From Tubulanus polymorphus (taxonomy: Eukaryota; Nemertea; Palaeonemertea; Tubulaniformes; Tubulanidae): DNA of 64,000 bases. The notes under the pieces are model-generated. The model ran no database searches, was not told where the DNA came from, and was given only the letters and a program-made list of their open reading frames with translations. The stretch covers positions 1,910,485-1,974,484 of the forward strand of contig NC_134027.1 of NCBI RefSeq assembly GCF_964204645.1. The letters run 5' to 3'. The translations under genes were made by a program, and so were the position numbers. Shown here one piece after another: positions 1-13,100 of the stretch; the stretch's first letter is position 1; each line of letters starts with the position of its first letter.

Positions 1-1039
1 CTCTTTATCAGCCTCATAACAAAACTTCTATTGGGCCAAAATCTTGCTAACAAAATACGTTCAAAACAAGATCTTGTCTCTGTTAGCTCTGTGCTGGAAT
101 TAATACAGCGTATATTAGCTTTACTCATGTGTTAAGATAGAAATATGTGAACTATTGCTTCGTAAATGTGTAAGTAAATTCTTATTACATCTGCCAAGCA
201 GTAATTTAATGTAGTTTTTAATCAGTAATAGTCTTGTAAATGTTGAGTGGTTTAATGAGCTTGCCTTTAATCATTGTAAGTTGTTTAGAATTCAGTATCT
301 GTTCTGAAATGTATAAGTGTTAAAAGGTGTATATTTTAGCCTAGTTGACTTGTTCTCTAGGTCTAATGTTGAGCACGCTTGCAACGTCTCAAAATAAGTT
401 GTCTCGCTATAGTATTTTATAAGCTGTTTAGTCACTAGTCGAGTGGATGCTAGTTCACTTGGCTACGTGTACTAACTAATCATAGTCTCACTAGTATTAA
501 AAAGTATTAAACATCATCTTTATAAAGTTCTGTGATAGAGAAATAATATGACTCAATATAGGATAGAATGTACTATAGAATATTAGTTCTTACAGTTTGT
601 TTGACTGAAAAGATTATATGAAGGTGTATAACCATTAGTTTGATCGCTAGCCCCCCTAAATCCTACTAACAAAGTTCAAATTGTCTCTGTGAGCTCTGTG
701 AAAGGTGTATTATAGAAACTAGAAACTGTTTAAAACAGTTACTAGTTTCTCATAGTATTTTGTATAACGAAATCAAGCGCTGTTTAATCACTGACTAATT
801 AGACTTAAGTTCTATTGGTTCAGTGGTGAGCACGCTTGTCTTGTGCCTTTACGTATAATAAGATCATCTCCGCGAGCTCTGTTTTAATCATTTTATCATC
901 AAAGTTCCTCTGTCATAATTCCTTAATTTGGAATATATTCTTAATGATAAATTCTTTTAATTAATTTGTTAATTGTCTCTGTAGAAATGCGTATAATTTC
1001 GAGGTGTTCAGTCTTTTTTTACTTGAAATTGTAATCCCT

Positions 1040-3390
1040 TAAGTATTTGCAATATTCCAAATATTTTCTTACCGATTTCTCAATCTCAATTTAAAAAAGA
1101 ATCATCAAGATCTCTTTTAATAAAGCCTCATATGTTGATGTGGAGTTGATATCTAGTTTTACTTGTTTGCTAGTTCTGGATTCCCAGTAAGTGTTAGGCA
1201 CATTAAGGTCAACTTAGAGAATTTATAGTGAAATCTTGATCTTCTGAAGAATACTCATCATTCCATCTTAGTTACTGAAATCTCTATTTTGCAAAGATTC
1301 ACAATAAATCCAATATCTTTATACATCAATATTTCAATATCGATGATGATCAAATGCTTTTAGAAGTGAAGTTGAAAAGTTGAATTGAATCAATTGAAGT
1401 TTCTCATTTTGTTCGTGTTATTTCGAATGTGAATATAATCTTAGTCAATCGTCTGAATCTTGTGAAAATTTTTCGTAAAAGAATCGTCATTCCATCTTTG
1501 TTAGTTATATCTTAATTTTGAAAGGAATCAATTGAATTTACTACTCACTTTGTTCATGAAATATTATTCTGATACAAAACTATTGTATCTCAGAAAATCA
1601 AGTTCTTACGTTCAAATTCATTGTTTTGAAATGAATTCCGTAAATCAATTCAATTTAAATTTAAGTCGAAAAAAAAACAATTTTGATATTGAATATTGAT
1701 ATTTATATAGATATGAATATCTAATAGAATAATTGACATTAAGTAGAAATTGAATCCGCTTATTGTCAATTTAATACAAATCTGCGCAACCTTCTTGGAG
1801 CAGGTTTCAGTCAAAATGAACAAATGTCTGGTTATTTAAAATATTCTAATTGATTCAATTTGCACCAAACAATCAAAAATAGAAATCCCTTGAAATAAAG
1901 TGATTGTGAGTAAAAGCTTTTTACGCTTTGAAACTTCACTTCAAATTTAGTTTTCAGTGATATCAGTGTCAATAAAATGATTAGGAACTAGAAAAAAATG
2001 AAGTGCCTTTTTTGAAATAAATACAGGACTTGTCCGAGTACAATTCTAAAGATTTATCAGTTTCAATCTGGTCTAATTCAAGGCCACTAGTGTGAACTAA
2101 TTTATGTGGTAGTTATTTTATGTAATGCTCTGCATAAATGGTTCGATTTCATTCAATTTACCTTCATTCATATTTTGAATATATTTTTACCATTAATTTG
2201 TTTGTACTCGTATTAGACTGAAGTCCTTCAACATTTAATGGCACTTTTTCAAAATATCGTAATTGTGAGGTATATTTACAATTCATATTGATGATTCAAT
2301 ATCATTTATTTAAGGCTGTTTTATGTTTTGTGTGTAGAGTTCTATTAATAACATTAGGTTAGAGATACAATAAATGAGTGGTGAGGTGTCGTTTTGGGAC
2401 TTCTCCGAGTACAAATTTACAATTCAACATTTCACCATTCTTTATTTGTTAAGTCAGTTTAACCGGTCAAAAAGGACCACCGCGAACTCATTCATGTCTT
2501 ATACATAATGGTTTGCCTCATTCAATTTAACACATGTTTCTATTTTCAGCGTGCTCGTATTAGATGAAAGTCCCGATTCATTTGTGGCACTCTCTCCACT
2601 CTCATTTGCATAATCATTATAATTGTTTTAATCACATGTATTCAATTCCATGTTATGTTCTGAATGTTATCAGTTAAAATGTGAAAGAGTTTCTCAAAAT
2701 TATTTGGTGATTTCTATGTTTGTTTGGTGCTACTGCTGCTGCTGTGCTACTCCTTAAGTTTGAATTCAGAAAACCAGACTAATGATATTTGAGAGATGAA
2801 ACCTGCATGAATAATGGTTGTCGCTATTTCATCTGAAACTTGTGATACAAAATTACTGTATCACTTAACATTGAGTTTTTCATTTTGACGGGAAAAACTC
2901 CAATAATGATTTTCTATTTGACGGAAAAAAATCCTTAGAATTTTTGTGTTTTTCTCCTTGACTGAAAAACACGGTAATAAATCGAGAATTTCAGAGCCAG
3001 TCCTCTGATAATATCATCCATGAAAAAGAACTTTCAGAGAGACTTTTGATATGAAATTCTAAATGTTTGTTGCTAATTACTGTGTCACTTCTATCAGTAT
3101 TTTGATATATCGTCAATTAGCAGATGTTGATATACCTAGTGTAGTCGGTGAATCTTTGTTACTAGAATCTCAATATTAAGGGTTTTGACAATATTTGAAA
3201 TGTCTTCTTACTGAAGGCTCAATCTTTGTTTGTAAAATCTCAATTTCAAAAAGAGTCATTTCAAGATCTCTTTCAGTCAAAGCTTCACTTTTTGATGACA
3301 AGTTGATATTTACTGATATTTAGTCCAGTGGTTTAAAAGTTCTGGATTTCCAGTAAAAGTGTTCTGTCACATTTTGTGTCTCTTGAAATG
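1040..3390. repeat. Ancient internal duplications inside the macrosatellite unit
   Basis: The unit is itself built from older duplicated segments. The segment at about 1040-1215 (TCAATCTCAATTT, AAGATCTCTTT, GTTCTGGATTCCCAGTAA) recurs diverged at about 3190-3390. Positions 2030-2245 and 2398-2590 share GACTT.TCCGAGTACAA, ATGGTT.G, TTCAATTTA.C and CTCGTATTAGA in the same order. Near 60-100, 675-715 and 865-895 there are three versions of TCTCTGTTAGCTCTGTG, and TGAGCACGCTTG occurs at about 370 and 826. Coordinates are for unit 1; the same layout repeats in the others. Confidence 0.7.
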
Positions 3391-3530
3391 CATTAATAAG
3401 AAGTTGGTTTTATCCATAAGACTGTAATCACTAATCACAATGAGTTGTACTTGACTTGACACTTGGCCACTTGTGGTAGCCACGCATTCAGCCTTATCAG
3501 AGACAAAGATTTAGACCTTTCCTGAGCAAT

Positions 3531-3927
3531 AGGTGGCGCTACCATCCTCTCAAACTCTCCCAAAATCACTTAAACCTTACAATCAGAGCTTTGGGTAAGT
3601 GTGCGGAGATGATGGTGTCCGAGCAATAGGTGGCGCTACCAGCCTTCCTATAGCTCTTAGATCTCAAAAACTCCCCTAAAACTAAAAATACATTAAACTT
3701 TGATCAGAGCATCGGGTAAGTGCGCAGAGACTATGGTGCCTGAGCGATTATAGGTGGCGCTACCAGCCTTCCTATAGCTCCCAACTCTCAGTGCTAAAGG
3801 TAGGATGGTGAAGAGCAATAGGTGGCGTTACCAGTCACCTAGAACTCGTAAATCACACATCCACCTTTTAGTACTGTCTATTCCTATCAGAGCGCAGAGA
3901 CTAAAGGGCCTGAGCAATAGGTGGCGT
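3531..3927 (+). promoter_or_regulatory. Cluster of five CTCF-core-like motifs, unit 1
   Basis: Five copies of AGGTGGCG(C/T) start at 3531, 3628, 3752, 3820 and 3919, all on the plus strand. Four are set in the longer context GAGCAATAGGTGGCG; the one at 3752 has GAGCGATTATAGGTGGCG. The spacing is 68-124 bp. The first three copies match the bilaterian CTCF core AGRKGGCRS at every position; the last two end in T instead of C. GGTGGCGCTACC is also nearly palindromic, so a different DNA-binding protein is possible. That this is a binding site is inference from the motif alone. Confidence 0.5.
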
Positions 3928-4534
3928 TACCAGTCTCTCTATTAGCTCCCAACTTAACAAACTCCAATAAGTACTTTTCCCGCCTAATCAAAGAAAATCG
4001 TCTAAAAATAGACAGCCCCGAAAAATGTCAAAAGAAAATCAAAACTCCTCGGACAATGAGGTTCAGTAGGATCTCAATGTCTTTTTAAAGACACTGTGGA
4101 CTTTGTACCAAATCAACGTTAACTGATCTTGTATCAGAGAAATCTACGTTAATGATCACTGTCTTAAATAGTGATTAACTAACGCTACTAATACTAATCA
4201 ATCGGGGGTTTATTGACAATGACTGAACAAATAATACAATTATTGCAATTGTAAACGACCGAGACGGATTTTAACTTCTCCATGTAAAATAATAAGATGT
4301 TCGAACGGATTTTACGCCTCAAAAATATCATTTCTTTCCAGCTGAATATTCCATGAAGAATTAGCACAGTCATGTTCATAAACACTACCAGAAGAATCCA
4401 GCAGATGCATCGTGGAACCACCAGTTGATCCACACTACCTCGCAGTTGATCCACACTGATGATTGTCGCAATATAAAAAAGCTAAGTTTGATTTATTTTT
4501 CTATTGCGGGAGAGAAAGGAGAGAGCGAAGTGCC

Positions 4535-4775
4535 ACAGGGTTTACAAAACCCAAAAATAGAATGTGTAAAAATACACATGAATGAGGTGTCGAAAAGCTT
4601 TTTTAAAAGCTCATCTCAAAACTTAGATTCTTTATTCTTGGGTGAGGGGTGAGAGGGAGAGAATGGAGTGCTGAGGGTTTACAAAACCCAAATATAGAAT
4701 GTGTGAAAATACACTAAGAATGAGGTGTCGAAAAGCTTTTTTAAAAGCTCATCTCAAAAAACTTAGATTTCTAAC
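4535..4775. repeat. ~120-bp subrepeat with hairpins, copy number varying between units
   Basis: A block containing GGGTTTACAAAACCC, a run near AAAATAGAATGTGT, and AAAAGCTTTTTTAAAAGCT is present twice here, three times at about 9590-9965 in unit 2 and once at about 14690-14775 in unit 3. GGGTTTACAAAACCC and the AAAAGCTTTT segment are inverted repeats able to form short hairpins. Its variable copy number accounts for much of the difference in unit length. Confidence 0.8.
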
Positions 4776-7700
4776 GCTTAATATCTAACTGAAAGTGAAA
4801 AGAAAAAAATCATCCAAATGACACAAAATCGTTAAACGATGTTCTGTGTCTGCACCGCACGAGTTCACAATCATTACTTCACATAAGAAAACTTAAAGGA
4901 AAAGATCGTAAAACGACTTTTCTCATTATCAGCCTCATAACAAAACTTCTATTGGGCCAAAATCTTGCTAACAAAATACGTTCAAAACAAGATCTTGTCT
5001 CTGTTAGCTCTGTGCTGGAATTAATATAGCGTATATTAGCTTTACTGATGTGTTAAGATAGAAATATGTGAACTATTGCTTCGTAAATGTGTAAGTAAAT
5101 TCTTATTACATCTGCCAAGCAGTAATTTAATGTAGTTTTTAATCAGTAATAGTCTTGTAAATGTTGAGTGGTTTAATGAGCTTGCCTTTAATCATTGTAA
5201 GTTGTTTAGAATTCAGTATCTGTTCTGAAATGTGTAATTGTTAAAAGGTGTATATTTTAGCCTAGTTGACTTGTTCTCTAGGTCTAATGTTGAGCACGCT
5301 TGCAACGTCTCAAAATAAGTTGTTTCGCTATAGTATTTTATAAGCTGTTTAGTCACTAGTCGAGTGGATGCTAGTTCACTTGGCTACGTGTACTAACTAA
5401 TCATAGTCTCACTAGTATTAAAAAGTATTCAACATCATCTTTATAAAGTTCTGTGATAGAGAAATAATGTGACTCAATATAGGATAGAATGTACTATAGA
5501 ATATTAGTTCTTACAGTTTGTTTGACTGAAAAGATTATATGAAGGTGTATAACCATTAGTTTGATCGCTAGCCCCCCTAAATCCTACTAACAAAGTTCAA
5601 ATTGTCTCTGTGAGCTCTGTTAAAGGTGTATTATAGAAACTAGAAACTGTTTAAAACAGTTACTAGTTTCTCATAGTATTTTGTATAACGAAATCAAGCG
5701 CTGTTTAATCACTGACTAATTAGACTTAAGTTCTATTGGTTCAGTGGTGAGCACGCTTGTCTTGTGCCTTTACGTATAATAAGATCATCTCCGCGAGCTC
5801 TGTTTTAATCATTTTATCATCAAAGTTCCTATGTCATAATTCCTTAATTTGAAATATATTCTTAATGATGAATTCTTTTAATTAATTTGTTAATTGTCTC
5901 TGTAGAAATGCGTACAATCTCAAGGTGATCAGTCTTTTTTTACTTGAAATTGTAATCGCTTTAGTATTTGCAATATTCCACATATTTTCTTACCAATTTC
6001 TCAATCTCAATTTAAAAAAGAATCATCAAGATCTCTTTTAATGTAGCCTCATATTTTGATGTGGAGTTGATATTTAGTTTTACTGGTTTGCTAGTTCTGG
6101 ATTCCCAGTAAGTGTTAGGCACATTAAGGTCAACTTAGAGAATTTATAGTGAAATCTTGATCTTCTGAAGAATACTCATCATTCCATCTTAGTTACTGAA
6201 ATCTCTATTTTGCAAAAGATTCACAATAAATCCAATATCTTTATACATCAATATTTCAATATCGATGATGATCAAATGCTTTTAGAAGTGAAGTTGAAAA
6301 GTTGAATTGAATCAATTGAAGTTTCTCATTTTGTTCGTGTTATTTCGAATGTGAATATAATCTTAGTCAATCGTCTGAATCTTGTGAAAATTTTTCGTAA
6401 AAGAATCGTCATTCCATCTTTGTTAGTTATATCTTAATTGAAAGGAATCAATTGAATTTACTCCTCACGTTCATGAAATATTATTCTGATACAAAACTAT
6501 TGTATCTCAGAAAATCAAGCGAAGTTCTTACGTTCAAATTCATTGTTTTGAAATGAATTCCGTGAATCAATTCAATTTAAATTTAAGTCGAAAAAAAAAA
6601 CAATTTTGATATTGAATATTGATATTTATATAGATATGAATATCTGATGGAATAATTGACATTAAGTAGAAATTGAATCCGCTTATTGTCAATTTAATAC
6701 AAATCTGCGCAACCTTCTTGGAGCAGGTTTCAGTCAAAATGAAAAAATGTCTGGTTATTTAAAATATTCTAATTAATTCGATTTGCACCAAACAATCAAA
6801 AATAGAAATCCCTTGAAATAAAGTTATTGTGAGTAAAAGCTTTTTACGCTTTGAAACTTCACTTCAAATTTAGTTATCAGTGATATCAGTGTCAATAAAA
6901 TGATAAGGAACTAGAAAAAAATGAAGTGCCTTTTTTGAAATGAATACAGGACTTGTCCGAGTACAATTCTAAAGATTTATCAGTTTTAATCAGGTCTAAT
7001 TCAAGGCCACTAGTGTGAACTAATTTATGTAGTAGTTATTTTATGTAATGCTCTGCATAAATGGTTTGATTTCAATCAATTTACCTTCATTCATATTTTG
7101 AATATATTTTTACCGTTAATTTGTTTGTACTCGTATTAGACTGAAGTCCTTCAACATTTAATGGCACCTTTTCAAAATATCGTAATTGTGAGGTATATTT
7201 ACAATTCATATTGATGATTCAATATCATTTATTTAAGGCTGTTATATGTTTTTTGTGTAGAATTCTATTGATAACATTAGGTTAGAGATACAATAAATGA
7301 GTGGTGAGGTGTCGTTTTGGGACTTCTCCGAGTACAAATTTACAATTCAACATTTCACCATTCTTTATTTGTTAAGTCAGTTTAACCGGTCAAAAAGGAC
7401 CACCGCGAACTCATTCATGTCTTATACATAATGGTTTGCCTCATTCAATTTAACACAATTTTCTATTTTCAGCGTGCTCGTATTAGATGAAAGTCCCGAT
7501 TCATTTGTGGCACTCTCTCCACTCTCATTTGCATAATCATTATAATTATTTTAATCACATGTATTCAATTCCATGTTATGTTCTGAATGTTATCAGTTAA
7601 AATGTGAAAGAGTTTCTCAAAATTATTTGGTGATTTCTATGTTTGTTTGGTGCTACTGCTGCTGCTGTGCTACTCCAAGTTTGAATTCAGAAAACCAGAC

Positions 7701-7991
7701 TAATGATATTTGAGAGATGAAACCTGCATGAATAATGGTTGTCGCTATTTCATCTGAAACTTGTGATACAAAATTACTGTATCACTTAACATTGAGTTTT
7801 TCATTTTGACGGGAAAAACTTCAATAATGATTTTCTATTTGATGGAAAAAAATCCTTAGAATCTTTGTGTTTTTCTCCTTGACTGAAAAACACGGTAATA
7901 AATCGAGAATTTCAGAGCCAGTCCTCTGATAATATCATCCATGAAAATGAACTTTCAGAGAAACTTTTGATATGAAATTCTGAATGTTTGT

Positions 7992-8110
7992 GACAAGAGA
8001 AATCCCACAATAACAAAGCCAAAATTGAAAAATTCTATATCAGAATGATTATAGTTGAGGAGCGACGTTTCGGCTAACAACTGTTAGCCATCATCAGGCG
8101 TACTGAAAGT
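7992..8110 (-). mobile_element. 119-bp insertion with 8-bp target duplication, carrying a hammerhead-like motif
   Basis: Only unit 2 has this segment. It is flanked by ATGTTTGT at 7984-7991 and 8111-8118, where units 1 and 3 have a single ATGTTTGT, so it is a clean insertion with an 8-bp target site duplication. On the minus strand it contains CTGATGA, a 7-bp stem, then GAAACGTC. A related diverged sequence lies at 55924-56010, which also shares the ATTGTGGGAT segment. The size and motif resemble short nonautonomous elements related to Penelope-like retroelements or retrozymes; this assignment is inference. Confidence 0.7.
8060..8101 (-). ncRNA. Hammerhead-ribozyme-like motif
   Basis: On the minus strand CTGATGA (8091-8097) is followed by one extra T, a 7-bp stem GGCTAAC/GTTAGCC closed by AGTT, then GAAAC (8067-8071) directly followed by GTC. 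These are the three conserved hammerhead core elements in the right order. Stem III would have to be minimal (AC/GT with no loop), as described for Penelope-like and retrozyme hammerheads that act as dimers. The extra base before stem II and a weak stem I (only about two clear pairs) make activity doubtful. Confidence 0.45.
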
Positions 8111-8578
8111 ATGTTTGTTGCTAATTACTGTGTCACTTCTATCAGTATTTTGATATATCATCAATTAGCAGATATTGATATACCAAGTGTAGTCAGTGTA
8201 TCTTTGTTACTAGAATCTCAATATCATGGGTTTTGACAATATTTGAAGTGTTTTCTTATTGAAGGCTCAATCTTGTTTGTTGAATCTCAATTTCAAAAAG
8301 AGTCATTTCAAGATCTCTTTCAATCAAAGCTTCACTTTGATGACAAGTTGATATTTTCTCAAGATTTACTGATATTTAGTCCAGTGGTTTAAAAGTTCTG
8401 GATTCCCAGTAAAAGTGTTCTGTCACATTTTGTGCCTCTTGAAATGCATTAATAAGAAGTTTGTTTCATCCAAGACTGTAAACACTAATCACAATGATGC
8501 TTGTGCTTGACTTGACACTTGGTGGTAGCCACGCGTTCAGCCTTATCAGAGACAAAGAGTAGACCATTCCTGAGCAAT

Positions 8579-8970
8579 AGGTGGTGCTACCAGCCTCTCA
8601 AACTGTCCCAAAATCACTTAAACCTTACAATCAGAGCTTTGGGTAAGTGTGCGGAGATGGTGTCAGAGCAATAGGTGGCGCTACCAGCCTTCCTATAGCT
8701 CTTAGATCTCAAAAACTCCCCTAAAACTAAAGATACATTAAACTTTGATCAGAGCATCGGGTAAGTGCGCAGAGACTATGGTGCCTGAGCAATAATAGGT
8801 GGCGCTACCAGCCTTCCTATAGCTCCCAACTCAGTGCTAAAGGTAGGATGGTGAAGAGCAATAGGTGGCGTTACCAGTCACCTAGAACTCGTAAATCACA
8901 CATCCACCTTTTAGTACTGTCTATTCCTATCAGAGCGCAGAGACTAAAGGGCCTGAGCAATAGGTGGCGT
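8579..8970 (+). promoter_or_regulatory. Cluster of five CTCF-core-like motifs, unit 2
   Basis: Sites start at 8579 (variant AGGTGGTGC), 8673, 8797, 8863 and 8962, all plus strand, with the same order and spacing as in unit 1. Confidence 0.48.
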
Positions 8971-10124
8971 TACCAGTCTCTCTATTAGCTCCCAACTTAA
9001 CAAACTCCAATAAGTACTTTCCCCGTCTAATCAAAGAAAATCGTCTAAAAATAGACAGCCCCGAAAAATGTCAAAAGAAAATCAAAACTCCTCGGACAAT
9101 GAGGTTCAGTAGGATCTCAATGTCTTTTTAAAGACACTGTGGACTTTGTACCAAATCAACGTTAACTGATCTTGTATCAGAGAAATCTACGTTAATGATC
9201 ACTGTGTTAAATAGTGATTAACTAACGCTACTAATACTAATCAATCGGGGGTTTATTGACAATGACTGATCAAATAATACAATTATTGCAATTGTAAACG
9301 ACCGAGATGGATTTTAACTTCTCCATGTAAAATAATAAGATGTTCGAACGGATTTTTACGCCTCAAAAATATCATTTCTTTCCAGCTGAATATTCCAAGG
9401 AGAATTAGCACAGTCATGTTCATAAATACTACCAGAAGAATCCAGCAGATGCATCGTGTAACCACCAGTTGATCCACACTACCTCGCAGTTGATCCACAC
9501 TACCTTGCAGTTGATCCACACTGATGATTGTCGCAATATAAAAAAGCTAAGTTTGATTAATTTTTCTATTGCGGGAGGGAAAGGAGAGAGTGAAGTGCCA
9601 CAGGGTTTACAAAACCCAAAAATAGAATGTGTAAAAATACACATAAATGAGGTGTCGAAAAGCTTTTTTAAAAGCTCATCTCAAAACTTAGATTCTTTAT
9701 TCTTGGGTGAGGGGTGAGAGGGAGAGAATGGAGTGCTGAGGGTTTACAAAACCCAAAAATAGAACGTGTGAAAATACACTAAGAATGAGGTGTCGAAAAG
9801 CTTTTTTAAAACCTCATCTCAAAACTTAGATTCTTTATTCTTGGGTGAGGGGTGAGAGGGAGAGAATGGAGTGCTGAGGGTTTACAAAACCCAAAAATAG
9901 AACGTGTGAAAATACACTAAGAATGAGGTGTCGAAAAGCATTTTTAAAAGCTCATCTCAAAAAGCTTAGATTTCTAACGCTTAATATCTAACTGAAAGTG
10001 AAAAGAAAAAAATCATCCAAATGACACAAAATCGTTAAACGATGTTCTGTGTCTGCACCGCACGAGTTCACAATCATTACTTCACATAAGAAAACTTAAA
10101 GGAAAAGATCGTAAAACGACTTTT

Positions 10125-13100
10125 CTCTTTATCAGCCTCGTAACAAAACTTCTATTGGGCCGAAATCTTGCTTACAAAATACGTTCAAAACAAGATCTTG
10201 TCTCTGTTAGCTCTGTGCTGGAATTAATATAGCATATATTAGCTTTACTCATGTGTTCAGATAGAAATATGTGAACTATTGCTTCGTAAATGTGTAAGTA
10301 AATTCTTATTACATCTGCCAAGCAGTAATTTAATATAGTTTTTAATCAATAATAGTCTTGTAAATGTTGAGTGGTTTAATGAGCTTGCCTTTAATCATTG
10401 TAAGTTGTTTTGAATTCAGTATCTGTTCTGAAATGTGTAAGCGTTAAAAGGTGTATATTTTAGCCTAGTTGACTTGTTCTCTAGGTCTAATGTTGAGCAC
10501 GCTTGCAACGTCTCAAAATAAGTTGTCTCGCTATAGTATTTTATAAGCTGTTTAGTCACTAGTCGAGTGGATGCTAGTTCACTTGGCTACGTGTACTAAC
10601 TAATCATAGTCTCACTAGTATTAAAAAGTATTAAACATCATCTTTATAAAGTTCTGTGATAGAGAAATAATGTGACTCAATATAGGATAGAATGTACTAT
10701 AGAATATTAGTTCTTACAGTTTGTTTGACTGAAAAGATTATATGAAGGTGTATAACCATTAGTTCGATCGCTAGCCCCCCTAAATCCTACTAACAAAGAT
10801 CAAATTGTCTCTGTGAGCTCTGTGAAAGGTGTATTATAGAAACTAGAAACTGTTTAAAATAGTTACTAGTTTCTCATAGTATTTTGTATAATGAAATCAA
10901 GTGCTGTTTAATCACTGACTAATTAGACTTAAGTTCTATTGGTTCAGTGGTGAGCACGCTTGTCTTGTGCCTTTACGTATAATAAGATCATCTCCGCGAG
11001 CTCTGTTTTAATCATTTTATCATCAAAGTTCCTATGTCATAATCCCTTGATTTGAAATATATTCTTAATGATAAATTCTTTCAATTAATTTGTTAATTGT
11101 CTCTGTAGAAATGCGTGTAATCTCAAGGTGTTCAGTCTTCTTTTACTTGAAATTGTAATCGCTTAAGTATTTGCAATATTCCACATATTTTCTTACCGAT
11201 TTCTCAATCTCAATTTAAAAAAGAATCATCAAGATCTCTTTTAATGAAGCCTCATATTTTGATGTGGAGTTGATATTTAGTTTTACTTGTTTGAAAGTTC
11301 TGGATTCCCAGTAAGTGTTAGGCACAACTTAGGTCAACTTAGAGAATTCATAGTGAAATCTTGATCTTCTGAAGAATACTCATCATTCCATCTTAGTTAC
11401 TGAAATCTCTATTTTGCAAAGATTCACAATAAATCCAATATCTTTATAAATCAATATTTCAATATCGATGATGATCAAATGCTTTTAGAAGTGAAGTTGA
11501 AAAGTTGAATTGAATCAATTGAAGTTTCTCATTTTGTTCGTGTTATTTCGAATGTGAATATAATCTTAGTCAATCGTCTGAATCTTGTGAAAATTTATCG
11601 TAAAAGAATCGTCATTCCATCTTTGTTAGTTATATCTTGATTTTGAAAGGAATCAGTTGAATTTAGTCCTCACGTTGTTCATGAAATATTATTCTGATAC
11701 AAAACTATTGTTTCTCAGAAAATCAAGCGAAGTTCTTACGTTCAAATTCATTGTTTTGAAATGAATTCCGTAAATCAATTCAATTTAAATTTAAGTCGAA
11801 AAAAAACAACTTTGATATTGAATATTGATATTTATATAGATATAAATATCTAATAGAATAATTGACATTAAGTAGAAATTGAATTTGCTTATTGTCAATT
11901 TAATACAAATCTGCGCAACCTTCTTGGAGCAGGTTTCAGTCAAAATGAAAAAATGTCTGGTTATTTAAAATATTCTAAATGATTCGATTTGCACCAAACA
12001 ATCAAAAATAGAAATCCCTTGAAATAAAGTGATTGTGAGTAAAAGCTTTTTACGCTTTGAAACTTCACTTCAAATTTAGTTATCAGTGATATCAGTGTCA
12101 ATAAAATGATTAGGAACTAGAAAAAAATGAAGTGCCTTTTTTGAAATAAATACAGGACTTGTCCGAGTACAATTCTAAAGATTTATCAGTTTCAATCTGG
12201 TCTAATTAAAGGCCACTAGTGTGAACTAATTTATGTAGTAGTTATTTTATGTAATGCTCTGCATAAATGGTTTGATGTCATTCAATTTACCTTCATTCAT
12301 ATTTTGAATATATTTTTACCATTAATTTGTTTGTACTCGTATTAGACTGAAGTCCTTCAACATTTAATGGCACCTTTTCAAAATATCGTAATTGTGAGGT
12401 ATATTTATAATTCATATTGATGATTCAATATCATTTATTTAAGGCTGTTTTATGTTTTTTTGTGTAGAGTTCTATTAATAACATAAGTTAGAGATACAAT
12501 AAATGAGTGGTGAGGTGTCGTTTTGGGACTTCTCCGAGTACAAATTTACAATTCAACATTTCACCATTCCTTAGATGTTAAAGTCAGTTTAATTGGTCAA
12601 AAAGGACCACCGCGAACTCATTCATGTCTTACGTAATGGTTTGCCTCATTCAATTTAACACATGTTTCTATTTTCAGCGTGCTCGTATTAGATGAAAGTC
12701 CCGATTCATTTGTGGCACTCTCTCCACTCTCATTTGCATAATCATTATAATTGTTTTAATCACATGTATTCAATTCCATGTTATGTTCTGAATGTTATCA
12801 GTTAAAATGTGAAAGAGTTTCTCAAAATTATTTGGTGATTTCTATGTTTGTTCGGTGCTACTGCTGCTGCTGTGCTACTCCTTAAGTTTGAATTCAGAAA
12901 ACCAGACTAATGATATTTGAGAGATGAAACCTGCATGAATAATGGTTGTCGCTATTTCATCTGAAACTTGTGATACAAAATTACTGTATCACGTAACATT
13001 GAGTTTTTCATTTTGACGGGAAAAACTCCAATAATGATTTTCTATTTGACGGAAAAAAATCCTTAGAATTTTTGTGTTTTTCTCCTTGACTGAAAAACAC

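Larger units (their letters stand above)
1..4921. repeat. Macrosatellite unit 1
   Basis: This is the first copy visible, and its left edge is the window edge. It contains an AT-rich body (about 1-3450), the CTCF-like motif cluster (3531-3927), a segment with short hairpins (about 4080-4200), two copies of a ~20-bp direct repeat containing CAGTTGATCCACACT (about 4421-4460), and two copies of a ~120-bp subrepeat (about 4535-4775). It has no convincing gene. Confidence 0.9.
4922..10124. repeat. Macrosatellite unit 2 (with a 119-bp insertion)
   Basis: Second copy and the longest at about 5203 bp. The extra length comes from a 119-bp insertion at 7992-8110 that the other units lack, and from a third copy of the ~120-bp subrepeat near 9590-9965. 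It has three copies of the CAGTTGATCCACACT repeat near 9467-9525, against two in unit 1. Confidence 0.9.

Noticed and set aside
4194-4454. Minus-strand 86-codon open frame in macrosatellite unit 1 (and partial versions in units 2 and 3)
   Set aside because: The frame is broken or changed in units 2 and 3 by single-base indels although the DNA is otherwise nearly identical, so it is not under coding constraint.
8060-8101. Calling a confirmed, active hammerhead ribozyme
   Set aside because: There is an extra base between CTGATGA and stem II and stem I pairs poorly, so I only call it hammerhead-like.
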